Shown here: piece by piece, positions 62,713 through 64,000 of the stretch
How the letters are laid out: each line of letters opens with the position of its first letter
Position numbering within the stretch: position 1 is the stretch's first letter
Assembly (NCBI GenBank): GCA_017993835.1
Contig: JAGOLX010000007.1
Location: 111,832 to 175,831 of the forward strand
Direction: 5' to 3'
Source of the DNA: Phycisphaerae bacterium
Lineage (GTDB): Bacteria > Planctomycetota > Phycisphaerae > Sedimentisphaerales > Anaerobacaceae
DNA: 64,000 bases
The notes under the pieces: generated by a model
What the model saw: only the letters and a program-made list of their open reading frames with translations
The model's database searches: none
Told to the model about the DNA's origin: nothing
Made by a program: the position numbers and the translations under genes

Positions 62713-63508
62713 TGATGTAGCCGCCGGACTTCTCCTCGGGCTCCAGTTCCAAGATGCCTTGCGCCTGGGCCTCCTCCAGGAGCTGGCCGAAGGAGCGGAA
62801 GCCGTAGTAGGACTCGCTGAAGCCGGGCTTGCGGCGTTTCAGCGTCTGCTTGATCATGGAGCCCCAGATTTTCTCGCCCTCGCCGCGTTCTTCGAGCAGC
62901 GCCTCGTAGGTCTCGACGATCAGGTCCCACGCCTCCTGTTTCTTGTCCTCGGGGGGCTTCGGCGCCTTGGCGGGACCCCGTGCTGGTTTGCTCTTGGCCT
63001 CCGCTGTTGCCTCCTTCTTGCGGGGCGGCTGACGGCGGACCAAGTCGTCGTAGTAGATGAACTCGTCGCAGTTGGCGATCAGCAGGTCCGATGTCGAGTT
63101 CTTGACGCCGACGCCGATGACGATCTTGTCGTTCTCGCGGAGCTTGCTCACCAGCGGCGAGAAGTCCGAATCGCCGCTGAGGATGACGAACGTGTCCACG
63201 TGCTCCTTCGTGTAGCACAGGTCGAGCGCGTCGACGACCATGCGGATGTCCGCGGAGTTCTTGCCCGACATCCGCACGTGCGGGATCTCGATCATCTCGA
63301 AGGATGCCTCGTGCATCCCGGTCTTGAAGTCCTTGTATCGCTCCCAGTCGCAATAGGCCTTCTTGACGACGATATTGCCCTTGAGCAGGAGCCGCTCGAT
63401 CACCTTGGAGATGTCGAACTGTGCGTAGTGCGCGTCCCGAACGCCCAGTGCGATGTTCTCGAAGTCGCAGAACAGGGCCATATTCTTCGTGTCAGACCGA
63501 TTGCTCAT
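62690..63508 (-). CDS. NYN-domain (LabA/DUF88) RNase-like protein with LOTUS/OST-HTH end
   Basis: 272 residues, starting after GGAAGG. The NYN domain is a PIN-like nuclease fold with acidic residues in CDFENIAL (Asp near 15), SADIRMVVDAL and LSGDSDFSPL. A charged linker (about residues 165-195) joins a C-terminal LOTUS/OST-HTH-like winged helix (SMIKQTLKRRKPGFSESYYGFRSF). This domain pair is known from RNA-binding/processing proteins. Cytoplasmic; target RNA unknown. Ends within the esterase gene. Confidence 0.88.
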   Translation of the reverse strand: MSNRSDTKNMALFCDFENIALGVRDAHYAQFDISKVIERLLLKGNIVVKKAYCDWERYKDFKTGMHEASFEMIEIPHVRMSGKNSADIRMVVDALDLCYTKEHVDTFVILSGDSDFSPLVSKLRENDKIVIGVGVKNSTSDLLIANCDEFIYYDDLVRRQPPRKKEATAEAKSKPARGPAKAPKPPEDKKQEAWDLIVETYEALLEERGEGEKIWGSMIKQTLKRRKPGFSESYYGFRSFGQLLEEAQAQGILELEPEEKSGGYIIKSCHAL

Positions 63509-63653
63509 ACCGCGGTTCCTTCCACAGACAGTTCTTGCACCCAGATTCGCCGAATGCCACCTTCACCGGCAGTCACCTTCTTGCTCACAAACATGGCATC
63601 CTAACACACGGATCACTCCGATTCAAAGGTGATTTCCCGAACGACGATTCCGG

Positions 63654-63700
63654 GGGCGCATGACCGCAGTTGCAGCCTCCTGTCGCATGGCGGCCAGAGA
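63654..63700. repeat. MITE-like relic (left end only)
   Basis: GGGGGCGCATGACCGCAGTT and the following bases align with the left end of MITE copy 2 (GGTCCATGACCGTAGTTG...). The rest is not recognisable. Nothing else is seen in 63509-63917. Confidence 0.55.
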
Positions 63701-63917
63701 ACCCCGGCGTCCAAAGACCTGCGCGAGCCGATGCGGAGCATCGTTTCCATCCTGCCGGCCCAGTCGCAGAAACGGCCATGTACCCGGGACCGTCTTCGCG
63801 GCACTTTTCGGCTTCTTCCGCCGGCGGTCTGCCGGTAGAATCTGGCTCTGAACACGGGGGCTTGGCATGCCCTTGCGACAACGTCGTACCGTATTCGGGA
63901 AAAGGACAGGGGGTACC

Positions 63918-64000
63918 ATGGGCAAGACATTCGGGAGCGTGAACGAGGTTCTGGATTTCGCGATTGCCGGGGAGACCGAGGCCAGCGAGTTCTACACCGC
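63918..64000 (+). CDS. Ferritin-like/rubrerythrin-type protein, 3' cut by window
   Basis: The first 27 residues, MGKTFGSVNEVLDFAIAG then ETEASEFYT, match the start of COG1633-type ferritin-like proteins, where the paired Glu (FAIAGETEASEFY) begin a di-iron helix. Such proteins often handle peroxide or iron in anaerobes. Only the beginning is in the window. Confidence 0.7.
   Translation, partial: MGKTFGSVNEVLDFAIAGETEASEFYT

Overview
The window looks like a chromosomal piece of a GC-rich planctomycete, most likely a Phycisphaerae/Sedimentisphaerales-type bacterium. This is inferred from several Gfo/Idh/MocA oxidoreductases with export signals, discoidin-like and FG-GAP proteins, plant-polysaccharide glycosidases (GH106-like, GH127, GH51), an H-X9-DG-like ending on an M56 protein, and anaerobe-style NfnAB and GapN enzymes. 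There is no 16S gene, so the lineage is an inference. Housekeeping genes (clpB, trpS, scpA, trxA, typA, a tRNA-Arg) are mixed with accessory genes and with many short interspersed repeats.

Layout. 1-5.6 kb: a truncated sugar-type oxidoreductase, a seven-haem cytochrome c with a membrane cytochrome b (a likely quinol/cytochrome electron-transfer pair), and an NCS1-like permease ending in a clear terminator. 5.7-10.3 kb: lipoprotein, Agl23-like membrane glycosyltransferase and ApbE as overlapping genes, facing a GT2 glycosyltransferase. 10.4-11.6 kb: a frameshifted DUF4160 gene with an intact DUF2442 partner and one unknown gene. 11.7-14.3 kb: a leftward DUF1015-aminotransferase operon with a near-consensus promoter. 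14.6-20 kb: clpB, a broken RelE-type toxin behind its antitoxin, a peroxiredoxin, an FG-GAP protein and a small DNA-binding-like protein. 20.5-25.6 kb: one compact operon trpS-DUF2007-scpA-trxA-nfnA-nfnB, then tRNA-Arg(TCT).

25.9-46.5 kb is the carbohydrate section. It holds a GH106-like enzyme, a GH127 beta-L-arabinofuranosidase, a GH51 alpha-L-arabinofuranosidase, a TRAP uptake system, GapN, a GH13 enzyme and an M24-fold protein that has lost metal ligands. A stand-alone Clp-N protein and a SEC-C protein lie among them. Together they suggest breakdown of arabinose/rhamnose-containing plant polymers and uptake of the products. 46.7-49.6 kb: a BlaI/M56 sensor-repressor pair with an operator inside its own promoter. 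50-52.4 kb: typA and a small membrane protein. 52.5-54.1 kb: a likely acquired restriction-type locus, an EVE-like plus PD-(D/E)XK protein with an N-terminally missing D12 adenine methyltransferase and a palindromic operator candidate. 54.2-64 kb: an ABC-F protein, an FGE-like protein, two tandem Gfo/Idh/MocA paralogues, an exported alpha/beta hydrolase, a NYN-domain RNase-like protein and the start of a ferritin-like gene.

Between genes the window carries at least four families of dispersed repeats. One is a roughly 210-bp MITE-like element with terminal inverted repeats; another is a 78-bp element present twice at about 88% identity. One MITE copy abuts a truncated F5/8-type protein fragment. 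Likely promoters share a TTGnnn box and a TACAAT or TATCCT box 16-18 bases apart. The best candidate for something undescribed is the EVE-like/nuclease/partial-methyltransferase locus.
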